64,000 nucleotides of DNA. Source: Leisingera methylohalidivorans DSM 14336. GTDB lineage: Bacteria > Pseudomonadota > Alphaproteobacteria > Rhodobacterales > Rhodobacteraceae. The stretch spans positions 3,250,371 to 3,314,370 of the forward strand of contig NC_023135.1 of the NCBI RefSeq assembly GCF_000511355.1, in the 5' to 3' direction. The translations under genes were made by a program, and so were the position numbers. Positions 23,918-32,746 of this stretch are shown piece after piece. The notes below the pieces were generated by a model. The model made no database searches and had not been told where the DNA came from. It worked only from the letters and a program-made list of their open reading frames with translations. Each line of letters begins with the position of its first letter. The first letter of the stretch is position 1.

Positions 23918-24829
23918 ATGGCCCATCGGAAGATCGTGCAGCTGGCTGCATCAATTGCTGTTGCCCTGTGCGGCGCAGCGCAGGCGCAAGGCATTGCCAT
24001 CGACACCGCGCGCGGCGTGGTGGAGCTGCCTGGGCAGCCGCAGAAAATCGTCGTCCTTGATGCCGCTGCTGCGGACACGCTGGAAGCTCTGCAGGCGCCC
24101 ATTGCCGGGGTGCCGTCGCAGCTTTATGCCGGGCACCTGCAGGATCTGCAGGACAAGGCCGCGCCGGTGGGCACCCTGTTTGAGCCGGATTACGAGGCCA
24201 TTGCCATGCTGGCCCCGGATCTGATCATTGCGGGCGGGCGGTCCTCGGCCCGGGTTGCGGCGCTGGCCGGGATCGCGCCTGCCATCGACATGACGATCTG
24301 GGGCGAAGACCACATTGGGCAATCGCTGGCACGGCTGCGCAGCTATGGCCGCCTGACCGGGCAGGAGGCACGGGCCGAGGATCTGGAAGCGGCGTTCACC
24401 GCCAAGCTGGAGCGGGCCAGAGCCGCCGTTGCGGGCCGCGGCAATGCGATGATCCTGATGACCAACGGCCCCAAAGTGTCGGTCTACGGCGCAGGATCGC
24501 GGTTCGGCTGGCTGCATACCGCGCTGGACCTGCCGGAGGCGGTTGCAAGCGTCGATGCGCAGACCCACGGCGAGGCGGTCTCGTTTGAATTCATTGCCGC
24601 GGCTGACCCCGACTGGCTGATCATCATCGACCGGGCTGCGGCGATCGGCCAGGGCAATCAGGCGGCGGCGGTCACCCTTGATAACGCGCTGGTGGCGGGC
24701 ACCACGGCCTGGCGGCGGCAGCAGGTGGTCTATCTGGATGCCGCCAGCGTCTATGTGGCCGGCGGCGGCATCCAGGCGATGACCGCGACGCTGGAAGAAG
24801 TTCTGGCAGGGTTTGCGGCAGGTGGCTGA
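23918..24829 (+). CDS. Siderophore ABC transporter substrate-binding protein (FatB/YclQ-like)
   Basis: A 303-residue periplasmic binding protein with a Sec signal peptide (about residues 1-23, ending A-Q-A) and a Peripla_BP_2 fold. Characteristic stretches are P-Q-K-I-V-V-L-D, Y-E-A-I-A-M-L-A-P-D-L-I-I-A-G-G-R and the late W-L-I-I-I-D-R. The type resembles catecholate/petrobactin binders such as YclQ and FatB. It starts at 23918 behind AGGA and heads a four-gene importer operon with all junctions overlapping. Ligand inferred from the neighbouring asb operon. Confidence 0.83.
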   Translation: MAHRKIVQLAASIAVALCGAAQAQGIAIDTARGVVELPGQPQKIVVLDAAAADTLEALQAPIAGVPSQLYAGHLQDLQDKAAPVGTLFEPDYEAIAMLAPDLIIAGGRSSARVAALAGIAPAIDMTIWGEDHIGQSLARLRSYGRLTGQEARAEDLEAAFTAKLERARAAVAGRGNAMILMTNGPKVSVYGAGSRFGWLHTALDLPEAVASVDAQTHGEAVSFEFIAAADPDWLIIIDRAAAIGQGNQAAAVTLDNALVAGTTAWRRQQVVYLDAASVYVAGGGIQAMTATLEEVLAGFAAGG

Positions 24830-25814
24830 TCCGGCCGCCCTGGATAACCGCAGTGCCGGGGGGCGCCGCCCGCTGGTTCTGATGGGCCTGCTGCTGTGCC
24901 TGCTGGCTGGGATCAGCCTGTTTGTGGGCGCCAGCCCGCTGCATCCCGGCGCCCTGCTGAGCGATCCGCAAGCGCTGCAGCTGCTGGCGGTCAGCCGCAT
25001 TCCCCGCACCGCGGCGGTGCTGCTGACCGGTGCTGCCATGGCGGCGGCGGGTGTCATCATGCAGCTGCTGGTGCGCAACAAATTCGTCGAACCCGGCACC
25101 ACCGGCACCAATGAAGCCGCCATGCTGGGATTGCTTGCGGTGACGCTGCTGACTCCCGCGATGCCCCTGTTCGGTAAGATGCTGGCGGCCTCGGCGTCGG
25201 CCCTGGCGGGCACGGCGTTGTTCATCCTGCTGGCCCGCCGCATTCCGCCGGAGCGGCCGCTGCTGATCCCGCTGGCCGGGCTGGTTTACGGCGGGGTGCT
25301 GATGGCCTGTGCGAGTTTTATCGCCATTCAGAGCGACCTGCTGCAATACCTTGGGATCTGGATGAGCGGTGAGTTCTCCGGCATTCTGGCGGGGCGGTAC
25401 GAGCTGCTGTGGCTGGCCGGCGGGCTGGCGCTGCTGTCTTATTTCGCCGCCGATCAATTCACCATTGCGGGCCTGGGGCGGGCTGTCAGCCTGAACCTCG
25501 GGCTGCGCTACGGGCAGGTTCTGGGGTTCGGCATTGTCACCGTTTCGCTGGTGTCGGCGCTGGTGATCGTGACCGTTGGCATGCTGCCCTTTGTCGGGCT
25601 GGTGGTGCCCAATCTGGTCTCACGCATTATGGGCGACAATCTGGGTGCCAGCCTGCCGGTTGTTGCCGGAACCGGAGCCGGGCTGCTGCTGCTGTGCGAT
25701 ATTCTGGGGCGGCTGCTGCGTTACCCGTATGAGATCCCCGCCGGGACCGTTTTCGGCCTCTTTGGTGCCGCGGTGTTCCTGTACATGCTGCTGGGGCGGC
25801 GGGCGCATGGCTGA
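24822..25814 (+). CDS. FecCD-type siderophore ABC permease 1
   Basis: A 330-residue BtuC/FecCD-family permease with about nine or ten hydrophobic helices. Family motifs include R-I-P-R-T-A-A-V-L-L-T-G-A-A-M-A-A-A-G, E-P-G-T-T-G-T-N-E-A-A, and G-L-V-V-P-N-L-V-S-R. I place the start at the GTG at 24822, overlapping the binding-protein stop by 8 bp; a TTG at 24813 would add three residues. It would form a heterodimeric channel with the next gene product. Confidence 0.85.
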   Translation: MADPAALDNRSAGGRRPLVLMGLLLCLLAGISLFVGASPLHPGALLSDPQALQLLAVSRIPRTAAVLLTGAAMAAAGVIMQLLVRNKFVEPGTTGTNEAAMLGLLAVTLLTPAMPLFGKMLAASASALAGTALFILLARRIPPERPLLIPLAGLVYGGVLMACASFIAIQSDLLQYLGIWMSGEFSGILAGRYELLWLAGGLALLSYFAADQFTIAGLGRAVSLNLGLRYGQVLGFGIVTVSLVSALVIVTVGMLPFVGLVVPNLVSRIMGDNLGASLPVVAGTGAGLLLLCDILGRLLRYPYEIPAGTVFGLFGAAVFLYMLLGRRAHG

Positions 25815-26751
25815 CCGGCGGATCCTGGGCCTTGGCTGTTTGCTGGCGGCGGCGGCGGCGCTGTTCCTGTTCTGGGGCTTGCGCGGGCCGACGGCCTATA
25901 TCCTGGAGCTGCGGATGGTCAAACTGGCGGGCCTGCTGTCGGTCGGGGCCGCCGTGGGGGTGGCGACGGTGCTGCTGCAGACGATCAGCCGCAACCGCAT
26001 TCTGACGCCCGCCTTCATGGGGTTCGATGCGCTGTTCCTGCTGCTGCAGACCGGGCTGGTTGCCGGGCTGGGAATTGCCGGCAGCAGCCGGATCCCGCCT
26101 CTGGCGGGGTTTTTGCTGGACGCCGCGGTGATGATGGGCGCGGCGCTGCTGTTGTTCACCAGCGTGCTGCGCCGGACCCGCCACGACATTCAGCTGATGG
26201 TGCTGACCGGCGTGGTGCTGGGCCTGATGTTCCGGACCATCACTGCCTTTCTCCAGCGGCTGATGGATCCATCCGAATTCTCGATCGTGCAGACCAGGAT
26301 GTTCGCGCAGTTCGGCAGCATCGACCGCGAGGCCCTGGTGATGGCGCTGGGGCTGATGATGCTGGCCTTTTGCTGGCTCTGGCGCAATCACGCGGTGCTG
26401 GATGTGGCCGCGCTTGGCCGGGACACGGCGCGCAGCCTGGGCGTGGGCCATGACCGGCTGCAGCTGAAGGTGCTGTGCATCATTGCCGCGCTGGTCTCGG
26501 TGTCGACGGCGCTGGCCGGGCCGGTTGCCTTTCTGGGGCTGCTGGTGACCAGCCTGGCGCACAGCCTGATGCGGACCCACCGCCATGCGCTGCTGCTGCC
26601 GGCCGCGGCGCAGATTTCCGCGCTTATCCTGGTTGCGGGCCAGACCGTGTTCGAACGCATCCTGAGGCTGCAATCCACCCTCGCCGTTGTCATCGAGTTC
26701 TGCGGCGGCCTGCTGTTCATGTTTTTGCTGACAAGGGGGAAAATCTGGTGA
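25807..26751 (+). CDS. FecCD-type siderophore ABC permease 2
   Basis: A 314-residue FecCD-family permease, second of the pair, starting at the ATG at 25807 with an 8-bp overlap. It has about nine hydrophobic segments, the L-L-Q-T-I-S-R-N-R-I-L-T-P-A-F-M-G segment equivalent to the coupling region of YclO-type subunits, and G-P-V-A-F-L-G-L-L-V near the end. The gene order binder-permease-permease-ATPase is that of catechol siderophore importers. The stop overlaps the ATPase start (GTGA). Confidence 0.84.
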   Translation: MADRRILGLGCLLAAAAALFLFWGLRGPTAYILELRMVKLAGLLSVGAAVGVATVLLQTISRNRILTPAFMGFDALFLLLQTGLVAGLGIAGSSRIPPLAGFLLDAAVMMGAALLLFTSVLRRTRHDIQLMVLTGVVLGLMFRTITAFLQRLMDPSEFSIVQTRMFAQFGSIDREALVMALGLMMLAFCWLWRNHAVLDVAALGRDTARSLGVGHDRLQLKVLCIIAALVSVSTALAGPVAFLGLLVTSLAHSLMRTHRHALLLPAAAQISALILVAGQTVFERILRLQSTLAVVIEFCGGLLFMFLLTRGKIW

Positions 26752-27506
26752 TTACAGTATCCGGCCTCAGCTATGGCCTTGGCGCGAAGCCCATTCTGGA
26801 CGGGATTGATGCGGAGATCCCCGCAGGCCGGGTCACCGCCCTGATCGGCCCCAATGGCGCGGGCAAATCGACCCTGCTGAACCTGATCGCGCAGCAGCTG
26901 ACCCCCAGCCGCGGCCGCATCAGCCTGGACGGTATGGACGCGGCCCGGATCGCCCCCGGCCGGCTGGCCCGCAAGATGGCGGTTGTGGCCCAGAACCTGA
27001 CCGTGGCCAGCCGGGTCCGGGTCAAGGATCTGATCGGTTTCGGCCGCTGGCCCCACAGCCAGGGGCGGCTGACGGCAGCGGATCACGCGGCAATCGGGGA
27101 TGCAACAGAGCTGTTCGGCCTTGCCCCGCTGCAGCAGCGGTTTCTGGATGAGCTGTCGGGCGGCCAGCGCCAGCGGGCCTTTATCGCCATGGCCTATGCC
27201 CAGGACACCGATTGGCTGCTGCTGGACGAGCCTCTGAACAACCTGGACCTGCACCACGCCCGCAACCTGATGGCGCAGCTGCGCCGCCTGGCCGAAGAGC
27301 GCGGCAAAGGCATCGTGATTGTCGTGCATGACCTCAACTATGCGATCAGCTGGTCCGATCACGTGGTGGCGCTGAAGGACGGCCGGATCGCTTTTCAGGG
27401 CCCGGTGGATGAGGCCGCCAGCGCCGCCAGCCTGACGGCGCTGTATCAGACACCGGTGGCCCTGACCCGGATCGGCGGCCTGCCGTTTGCGCACTACCAC
27501 CGTTAA
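26748..27506 (+). CDS. Siderophore ABC importer ATPase (FepC/YclP-like)
   Basis: A 252-residue ATPase starting at the GTG at 26748. Walker A is G-P-N-G-A-G-K-S-T, signature L-S-G-G-Q-R-Q-R, Walker B W-L-L-L-D-E-P-L-N-N-L-D, and the switch histidine V-V-H-D-L-N. The P-L-N-N-L-D form of Walker B is common in YclP/FatE-type petrobactin ATPases. It overlaps permease 2 by 4 bp and completes the importer. It converges with mdeB across only 39 bp. Confidence 0.86.
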   Translation: MITVSGLSYGLGAKPILDGIDAEIPAGRVTALIGPNGAGKSTLLNLIAQQLTPSRGRISLDGMDAARIAPGRLARKMAVVAQNLTVASRVRVKDLIGFGRWPHSQGRLTAADHAAIGDATELFGLAPLQQRFLDELSGGQRQRAFIAMAYAQDTDWLLLDEPLNNLDLHHARNLMAQLRRLAEERGKGIVIVVHDLNYAISWSDHVVALKDGRIAFQGPVDEAASAASLTALYQTPVALTRIGGLPFAHYHR

Positions 27507-27545
27507 GGGCGGATGCAGGCGCCGCGGCGGGCCGTTTGACCTGCG

Positions 27546-29933
27546 TCAGCCGGGAGTGACCGCCATCAGCGCCGCCTTGCGGCCTGCTGTAAGGCCGTCA
27601 ATGGAATTGACGATTGCCCTCCGGTCGATCCGGAAATGGCGGGAGAGATCCCCGATTGTCCCGGTTTGGCCAAAATGCTCCACCCCGTGCGGCACTGTCC
27701 TGTGCCCGGCCACGGCGCCAAGCCAGGCGAGGGTGGCCGGATGGCCGTCGATCACGGTGACCAGGGTGCAATGCGCAGGCAGATCCCGCAGCAGCTGTTC
27801 GATATGCGACAGGGCGGCCGGATTGCCACGGGCGCGCTCCCGCTGGGCGGCGGTCCAGCCTGCGTTCAGACGGTCCGCCGAGGTGACGGCCAGCACGCCG
27901 GCATCCCGCCGCACTTCGCCGATCATGCCGGCGGCGGCAATCGCCTCATCCGCTACTGCGCCCTGATAGGCGATCACAACCGAACAATTCGGTCCGGGCT
28001 TGCGCAGCCAGTAGGCACCATCGATGGCGCCTTGGCGGAAATCATCATCGGCGCGTTTACCGGGCTGCTCCAGCGGTTTTGTGCTGAGCCGCAAATAGAC
28101 CGATCCGCCGGTCTCATCCCGGAGCCAAGTGCGTTCATCCGGGTCGCCCTCGCCCTCCCGCTGCAAATAGCCAAAGGCCCATTCCATGATCACCGCCAGT
28201 TCATCGGCAAAGGCGGGTTCAAAGGCGGCCAGCCCGTCCTGGCTCATCCCGATCAGCGGCGTGCTGATGGATTGATGGGCGCCGCCCTCGGGCGCCAGGG
28301 TCACGCCGGAAGGGGTGCCAGCGATCATGAAGCGCGCATCCTGGTAGCAGGCATAGTTCAGCGCATCGAGACCGCGGCAGACAAAGGGGTCATAGACCGT
28401 GCCGACCGGGATCACCCGCTTGCCCCACAGGCTGTGCGCCAGCCCCGCCGCTCCCAGCAGCAGGAACAGGTTCATCTCGGCGATGCCCAGCTCCAGATGC
28501 TGGCCCTCGGGGGCAAAGTTCCACTTGGCGGTCGAGGGAATGCGGTGCTCGATAAACGCATCCGCCTGGGCCTCGCGGGCGAAAAGTTTGCGCCGGTTCA
28601 CCCAAGGCCCCAGCCCGGTGGTGCCGGTCACATCCGGCGAGGTGGTCATGATCCGTGCTGCCAGTTCGCTGTCACCGCGCGCCAGCGCGTCCATGATTTT
28701 GCCAAAGGCCATCTGGGTTGAGATTTCGCGGGATGCATCCAGCGCCACGGCCGGCACCGCCAGCGGAGCCTCGGCATAGCGGCGCGGGCCATGGGCAAAA
28801 AACGGCACCTGGCCCAGGAAGGCCTGCAGCGCCGGCACATCCGCAACGGTGGCAAAAGGATCCCATTCCCGGCCTTCGGGCACCCCCATATGGGTCTGCC
28901 AGTCCGTCATCTGCGCCTTGGTCATCAGCCCGCCGTGGTTGTCCTTGTGGCCGGCAATCGGCGTGCCCCAGCCCTTGACCGTATAGGCCAGGAAGCAGAC
29001 CGGGCGGTCGTGATCAATGGCCGCAAATGCCTCTGCCATGGTTTCCACGCAGTTGCCGCCGAGATTTTCCATCAGCGCCGCCAGTTCGGCGTCATCGCGG
29101 CCCTCAATCAGCGCGGTGACTGCGCCTTGATCACCCAGATCATCCAGCAGCCGCTGGCGCCAGACCGCGCCGCCCATATAGGTCAGCGCTGAATATTCCT
29201 GGTTCGGGCAGGCATCGATCCAGGCGCGCAAGGCGTCCCCGCCCGGCTCCTCGAACGCGGCACGCTGCAGCGCCCCGTATTTGACCTTCACCACATCCCA
29301 GCCAAAGGCATCGAACACTTTTTCGATCCGCCCAAACAAGCCCTCGCGCACGATCCCGTCCAGCGACTGGCGGTTGTAGTCGATGATCCACCAGGTGTTG
29401 CGCAGGCCGTTTTTCCAGCCCTCCTGCAGCACCTCGTAGATATTGCCCTCGTCCAGTTCCGCGTCGCCCGCCAGCGCCACCATGCGGCCCAGCCTGGTGC
29501 CCGACCCCCAGTCCTTGGCCGCGATGAAGTCCTGCACCATCGAGGCCAGCGCGGTGATGCCGACACCGAGCCCGACCGAGCCGGTGGAGAAATCCACATC
29601 GTCAATGTCCTTGGTGCGGCTGGGATAGCTTTGGACGCCGCCGAAGCCGCGGAAGTTTTCCATTTTTTCGCGGGTCTGATTGCCCATCAGATACTGCATC
29701 GCGTGGAACACCGGCGCGGCATGGGGTTTGACGGCCACCCGGTCCTCGGGCCGCAGCGCCGAGAAATACAGCGCTGTCATGATCGACACCATCGAGGCCG
29801 AGGAGGCCTGATGCCCGCCCACCTTGATCCCGTCAGGATTGGGGCGGATGTGGTTGGCATTGTGGATCATCCAATGCGACAGCCACAACAGCCGCTGTTC
29901 GATGGTCTTCAGATGGGGCAGGGCCGGGTGCAT
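27546..29933 (-). CDS. mdeB: Thiamine-dependent 2-oxobutyrate dehydrogenase E1-like protein (MdeB-type)
   Basis: A 795-residue single-chain transketolase/AceE-like E1 protein, starting at the ATG at 29933 with GGAG upstream. The thiamine diphosphate site appears as G-D-A-E-L-D-E-G-N followed by I-I-D-Y-N-R-Q-S-L-D-G. An H-Q-A-S-S-A-S-M segment and a later E-L-G-I-A-E-M-N segment match the transketolase-like Pyr domain. In Pseudomonas putida, mdeB lies next to methionine gamma-lyase and handles the 2-oxobutyrate formed. Here it follows mdeA by 10 bp. Usual AceE proteins are about 890 residues, so this is the shorter branch. No E2/E3 partners lie nearby. Confidence 0.78.
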   Translation of the reverse strand: MHPALPHLKTIEQRLLWLSHWMIHNANHIRPNPDGIKVGGHQASSASMVSIMTALYFSALRPEDRVAVKPHAAPVFHAMQYLMGNQTREKMENFRGFGGVQSYPSRTKDIDDVDFSTGSVGLGVGITALASMVQDFIAAKDWGSGTRLGRMVALAGDAELDEGNIYEVLQEGWKNGLRNTWWIIDYNRQSLDGIVREGLFGRIEKVFDAFGWDVVKVKYGALQRAAFEEPGGDALRAWIDACPNQEYSALTYMGGAVWRQRLLDDLGDQGAVTALIEGRDDAELAALMENLGGNCVETMAEAFAAIDHDRPVCFLAYTVKGWGTPIAGHKDNHGGLMTKAQMTDWQTHMGVPEGREWDPFATVADVPALQAFLGQVPFFAHGPRRYAEAPLAVPAVALDASREISTQMAFGKIMDALARGDSELAARIMTTSPDVTGTTGLGPWVNRRKLFAREAQADAFIEHRIPSTAKWNFAPEGQHLELGIAEMNLFLLLGAAGLAHSLWGKRVIPVGTVYDPFVCRGLDALNYACYQDARFMIAGTPSGVTLAPEGGAHQSISTPLIGMSQDGLAAFEPAFADELAVIMEWAFGYLQREGEGDPDERTWLRDETGGSVYLRLSTKPLEQPGKRADDDFRQGAIDGAYWLRKPGPNCSVVIAYQGAVADEAIAAAGMIGEVRRDAGVLAVTSADRLNAGWTAAQRERARGNPAALSHIEQLLRDLPAHCTLVTVIDGHPATLAWLGAVAGHRTVPHGVEHFGQTGTIGDLSRHFRIDRRAIVNSIDGLTAGRKAALMAVTPG

Positions 29934-29943
29934 GGCGGTCTCC

Positions 29944-31146
29944 TTATTCGGCGGCGTGCTGCACCGGGGCAGGCAGGGCCTGCTCCAGATCAGCCAGAAT
30001 GTCCTCAACCTCTTCCAGGCCGACGGACAGGCGGATCAGCCCGTCGCTGATGCCATGTTCGGCGCGCTCTTCCGGCGTATAGGTCGAATGGGTCATCGAG
30101 GCGGGGTGCTGGATCAGGGTTTCGGCATCGCCCAGGGACACCGCGCGCTGGATCATCTGCAGTCCGTTCATCAGGGCGATGCCGCCGGGCAGGCCGCCGT
30201 CAACCTCAAACGCAATCATCGCGCCCGGCTGGTCCATCTGGCGTTCTGCCACGTCATACTGCGGGAAGCTTTTGAGGCCTGGGAAATGCACCGTGCGGAC
30301 AGCCGGATGAGCGGCAAGGTAGTCTGCAACCACCCTGGCCGAGGCGCAGTGGCGGTCCATCCGCAGGTTCAGCGTCTTCAGCCCGCGCAGGATCAGCATG
30401 GCGTTGAACGGCGCCATCACGGCCCCGGTCATGTCTTTCATTCCGACCAGGCGGATTTCGGCAATCTGCTCGGCGCGGCCCGCGACTAGCCCGGCCACCA
30501 CATCGCCATGGCCGCCAAGGTATTTGGTGGCGGAATGCAGCACGATATCAGCGCCCAGTTCAATCGGGCGGGTCAGATACGGGGTGGAATAGGTGTTGTC
30601 GACCACCAGCTGCGCGCCGGCAGCATGGGCGATCCCGGCCGCGGCGGCGATATCGACCAGCCGCATGTTGGGATTGGCCGGTGTTTCGAAATAGACCACC
30701 CGGGTCTTGCTGGTGACCGCCTGGCGCAGGTTGTCCAGGTCGCTCATGTCGACATGGGTGATGGTGACGCCCCACTTTGCCAGCCCGTGGCGCATAAAGG
30801 CAAAGGTGCAGCCGTAAAGCGTCTTGTCGACGATGACCTCGTCCCCCGGCGACAGCAGCGTCCACAGCACGGCGGTCACCGCGCCCATGCCGCTGGCCAG
30901 CGCCAGGCCTGCTTCCGCCCCCTCGAGCGTGGCGATGCGCTGCTCCAGCAGATCGCAGGTCGGGTTTGAGATGCGGCTGTAAATATGGCCCGCGCGCTCC
31001 CCCGCAAACATCTCGCCGCCCGCCTCGGCGGTCTCAAACGCAAAGGTCGAGGTAAGGTGCAAAGGCGGCGTCAGCGCGCCCTCGTGGTCCTGCGGATCAT
31101 AGGCGTGGTGAATGGCGCGGGTGGCAAAGCCGTTGGGGCGGGTCAT
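29944..31146 (-). CDS. mdeA: L-methionine gamma-lyase
   Basis: A 400-residue PLP enzyme of the Cys/Met metabolism family. The PLP lysine is in H-S-A-T-K-Y-L-G-G-H. The N-terminal Y-S-R-I-S-N-P-T motif binds cofactor phosphate from the neighbouring subunit. The D-K-T-L-Y-G-C-T-F-A-F segment carries the Tyr and the Cys (Cys116 in the Pseudomonas enzyme) that set methionine gamma-lyases apart from cystathionine enzymes. It cleaves methionine to methanethiol, ammonia and 2-oxobutyrate. The downstream E1-like gene and divergent Lrp regulator match the mdeRAB arrangement. Methanethiol release is also relevant to marine sulfur cycling. Confidence 0.86.
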   Translation of the reverse strand: MTRPNGFATRAIHHAYDPQDHEGALTPPLHLTSTFAFETAEAGGEMFAGERAGHIYSRISNPTCDLLEQRIATLEGAEAGLALASGMGAVTAVLWTLLSPGDEVIVDKTLYGCTFAFMRHGLAKWGVTITHVDMSDLDNLRQAVTSKTRVVYFETPANPNMRLVDIAAAAGIAHAAGAQLVVDNTYSTPYLTRPIELGADIVLHSATKYLGGHGDVVAGLVAGRAEQIAEIRLVGMKDMTGAVMAPFNAMLILRGLKTLNLRMDRHCASARVVADYLAAHPAVRTVHFPGLKSFPQYDVAERQMDQPGAMIAFEVDGGLPGGIALMNGLQMIQRAVSLGDAETLIQHPASMTHSTYTPEERAEHGISDGLIRLSVGLEEVEDILADLEQALPAPVQHAAE

Positions 31147-31230
31147 GGCTGTCTCCTCAATCTGATTTCAGCCATAATACGCCAGATGATGTGGCAAGTG
31201 ATTGCGGATTGTGCTTCAATAGGCGGAAAA

Positions 31231-31249
31231 ATTGGCAGATACTGCCAAT
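31231..31249. promoter_or_regulatory. 19-bp palindrome directly before mdeR ribosome site
   Basis: ATTGGCAG-ATA-CTGCCAAT, perfect 8-bp arms with a 3-bp centre, ending exactly at the GGAGG ribosome site of mdeR (31250-31254) in the mdeA/mdeR divergent gap. It fits an operator for an Lrp/AsnC dimer, or as RNA a hairpin next to the ribosome site. Confidence 0.52.
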
Positions 31250-31259
31250 GGAGGATTTA

Positions 31260-31718
31260 ATGGACGCCAAGGACAGACAAATCATCCGCGCCCTGCAGCA
31301 GGACGGGCGGATGACGAACCAAGAGCTTGCCGACGCGGTCAGCCTGTCCCCGTCGCCCTGCCTGAGGCGGGTCCGGAACCTGGAGGCCAAGGGGATTATC
31401 CGGGGCTACAGCGCCGATGCGGATGCTGCTGCCTGCGGATTGGCGATCACGGTCTTTGTCCGCATCCGGCTGGAACGGCATAACGAAACCGACGTTCAGA
31501 ATTTCGAACGGCGGATGCAAATGATCGAGGAAGTGCTGGAATGCCACGTTCTGACCGGCGCAATGGACTACCAGCTGCGCGTTCTGGTGCCTGACCTGGA
31601 AGCTTATGAGAATTTCATCCGCCACCGTATTCACCCGATCGGCGGCATCGCATCAATCGACACCAGTTTTGTCTACAGTACCGTCAAACGCACTGCCGTC
31701 TTTCCCTTGATTGAATGA
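31260..31718 (+). CDS. mdeR: Lrp/AsnC-family regulator of methionine catabolism (MdeR-like)
   Basis: A 152-residue Lrp/AsnC protein with an N-terminal HTH (D-A-K-D-R-Q-I-I-R-A-L-Q-Q-D-G-R-M-T-N start, then L-S-P-S-P-C-L-R-R-V) and a C-terminal RAM ligand-binding domain (V-L-E-C-H-V-L-T-G-A-M-D-Y and the final S-T-V-K-R-T-A-V-F-P-L). It starts at 31260 behind GGAGG. Divergence from mdeA and the 19-bp palindrome upstream suggest it controls mdeAB, probably in response to methionine, as MdeR does in Pseudomonas. Confidence 0.82.
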   Translation: MDAKDRQIIRALQQDGRMTNQELADAVSLSPSPCLRRVRNLEAKGIIRGYSADADAAACGLAITVFVRIRLERHNETDVQNFERRMQMIEEVLECHVLTGAMDYQLRVLVPDLEAYENFIRHRIHPIGGIASIDTSFVYSTVKRTAVFPLIE

Positions 31719-31736
31719 ACCCGGGCGCTCCGGGTT
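31718..31736 (+). terminator. Short hairpin at mdeR stop codon
   Basis: AACCCGG / CCGGGTT 7-bp stem with a 5-base loop beginning at the last base of the stop codon. There is no U-tract, so it is a weak candidate. Confidence 0.35.
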
Positions 31737-31740
31737 AACA

Positions 31741-32072
31741 GCGCCGATGCCCGCGGGCGCGCTGTTCTGAAGCGCGGTATCCGGCGTCGGGACCTGTTCT
31801 TTTTTCGGAGCGTTACCGGCTGCCACGTCGGAATGGAGGCGTGCTTGAGCGCATGATTGCAGATTTGGCAACGCGGAATTTTGGGGCCGGCATCTTAAGC
31901 CAGCCGCCGGCACGCGCTTTCCAGCCCGGCTTACTCGGTCTCTGGTGACGGAGAAAGGTACGCGCCTTTGCTGCCCCGCAGGAAGTCAATGTGATGCAGT
32001 GGTTCGCGCTCTCCGGCGGCATCGATGTGCCAGACTGGGTTGTTGTAAAACCCTGGAGAGGAGCCATCCACC
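31741..32072. other. Non-coding stretch upstream of IS110 fragment
   Basis: No frame here has a recognisable product. The segment ends in a good ribosome site (GAGAGGAG) for the IS110-type transposase start at 32073. It may therefore include the original left end of that element, where IS110-group elements encode their guide RNA. I cannot mark an end. Confidence 0.3.
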
Positions 32073-32210
32073 ATGAACGGGATCACCACCATCGGGCTTG
32101 ATATCGCAAAGAAAGTCTTCCAGCTTCACGGAGTAGATGAAGACGCTAAGGTTATTCTGCGCAAATCGCTGCGACGCGGGCAGATGCCGGCATTCTTCAG
32201 CGCTCTACCG
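32073..32210 (+). pseudogene. IS110-family transposase, N-terminal fragment
   Basis: About 46 codons match the start of IS110-family transposases: M-N-G-I-T-T-I-G-L-D-I-A-K, then V-F-Q-L-H-G-V-D and L-R-R-G-Q-M with F-F-S-A-L-P. The I-G-L-D-I-A-K stretch carries the first catalytic Asp of the DEDD site. Homology stops near 32210 and the frame goes on as unrelated sequence, so the rest of the gene is missing or scrambled. Inactive. Confidence 0.65.
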
Positions 32211-32286
32211 CAGGGCCCTGGTCTGCCGCCCGCCGGCCCCGGAAACCATCCTCCCGATGGAGCAACGGCCAACCATGCACTAACTT

Positions 32287-32517
32287 TCAAACCGGACCAC
32301 CCGATGGGGGCACGCCAATCATCCGCATGCAAACCTCATCATGGCTGGCGGCGCGTTTGACACGCCGGTCAAGTTCCAGAAAGTGTTGATATAACACTAC
32401 TCTTGGGTCCGGACGCGGCACGAGGGCATGTTCCAGAACATCGTCCATCTCGATCATAGGGCGTGCAATGCCATCGAAACTCCCGTGCTTCACGGTTTCG
32501 GGCGGACGACTCCCCAA
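32287..32517 (-). pseudogene. IS110-family transposase, internal fragment (opposite strand)
   Basis: The minus-strand frame contains L-D-R-R-V-K-R ... S-H-D-E-V-C-M-R-M-I-G-V-P, resembling the stretch ahead of the V-P-G-V-G-P-V motif of IS110/IS1111 transposases (D-E-x-C-R-R-x-M-x-V-P-G). The P-S-G-G-P-V end suggests an altered or frameshifted motif. It is opposite in strand to the fragment at 32073, so this is debris of two elements or of one rearranged element. Confidence 0.42.
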
Positions 32518-32746
32518 ATATCTTCAGCAACCCGCGTTCTAAGCCTTGAATGGGGACTGCAGCCGCAGCAGGCTGCGCGCAGCGCTTCGCGGAGGATTGT
32601 GCAGCTCGCAACAACATCCCGGCTGCCATGATTTTTTGCCTGGAGGCCAGAAACGAGCAGCTGCAAGTTCAGCGGCAGCTGCAAGCGCAAAGCGGTCACG
32701 CAGATTGCTTATTTTCGTGTTTGCAGTGAGGCAGACCTTCAAGCTA

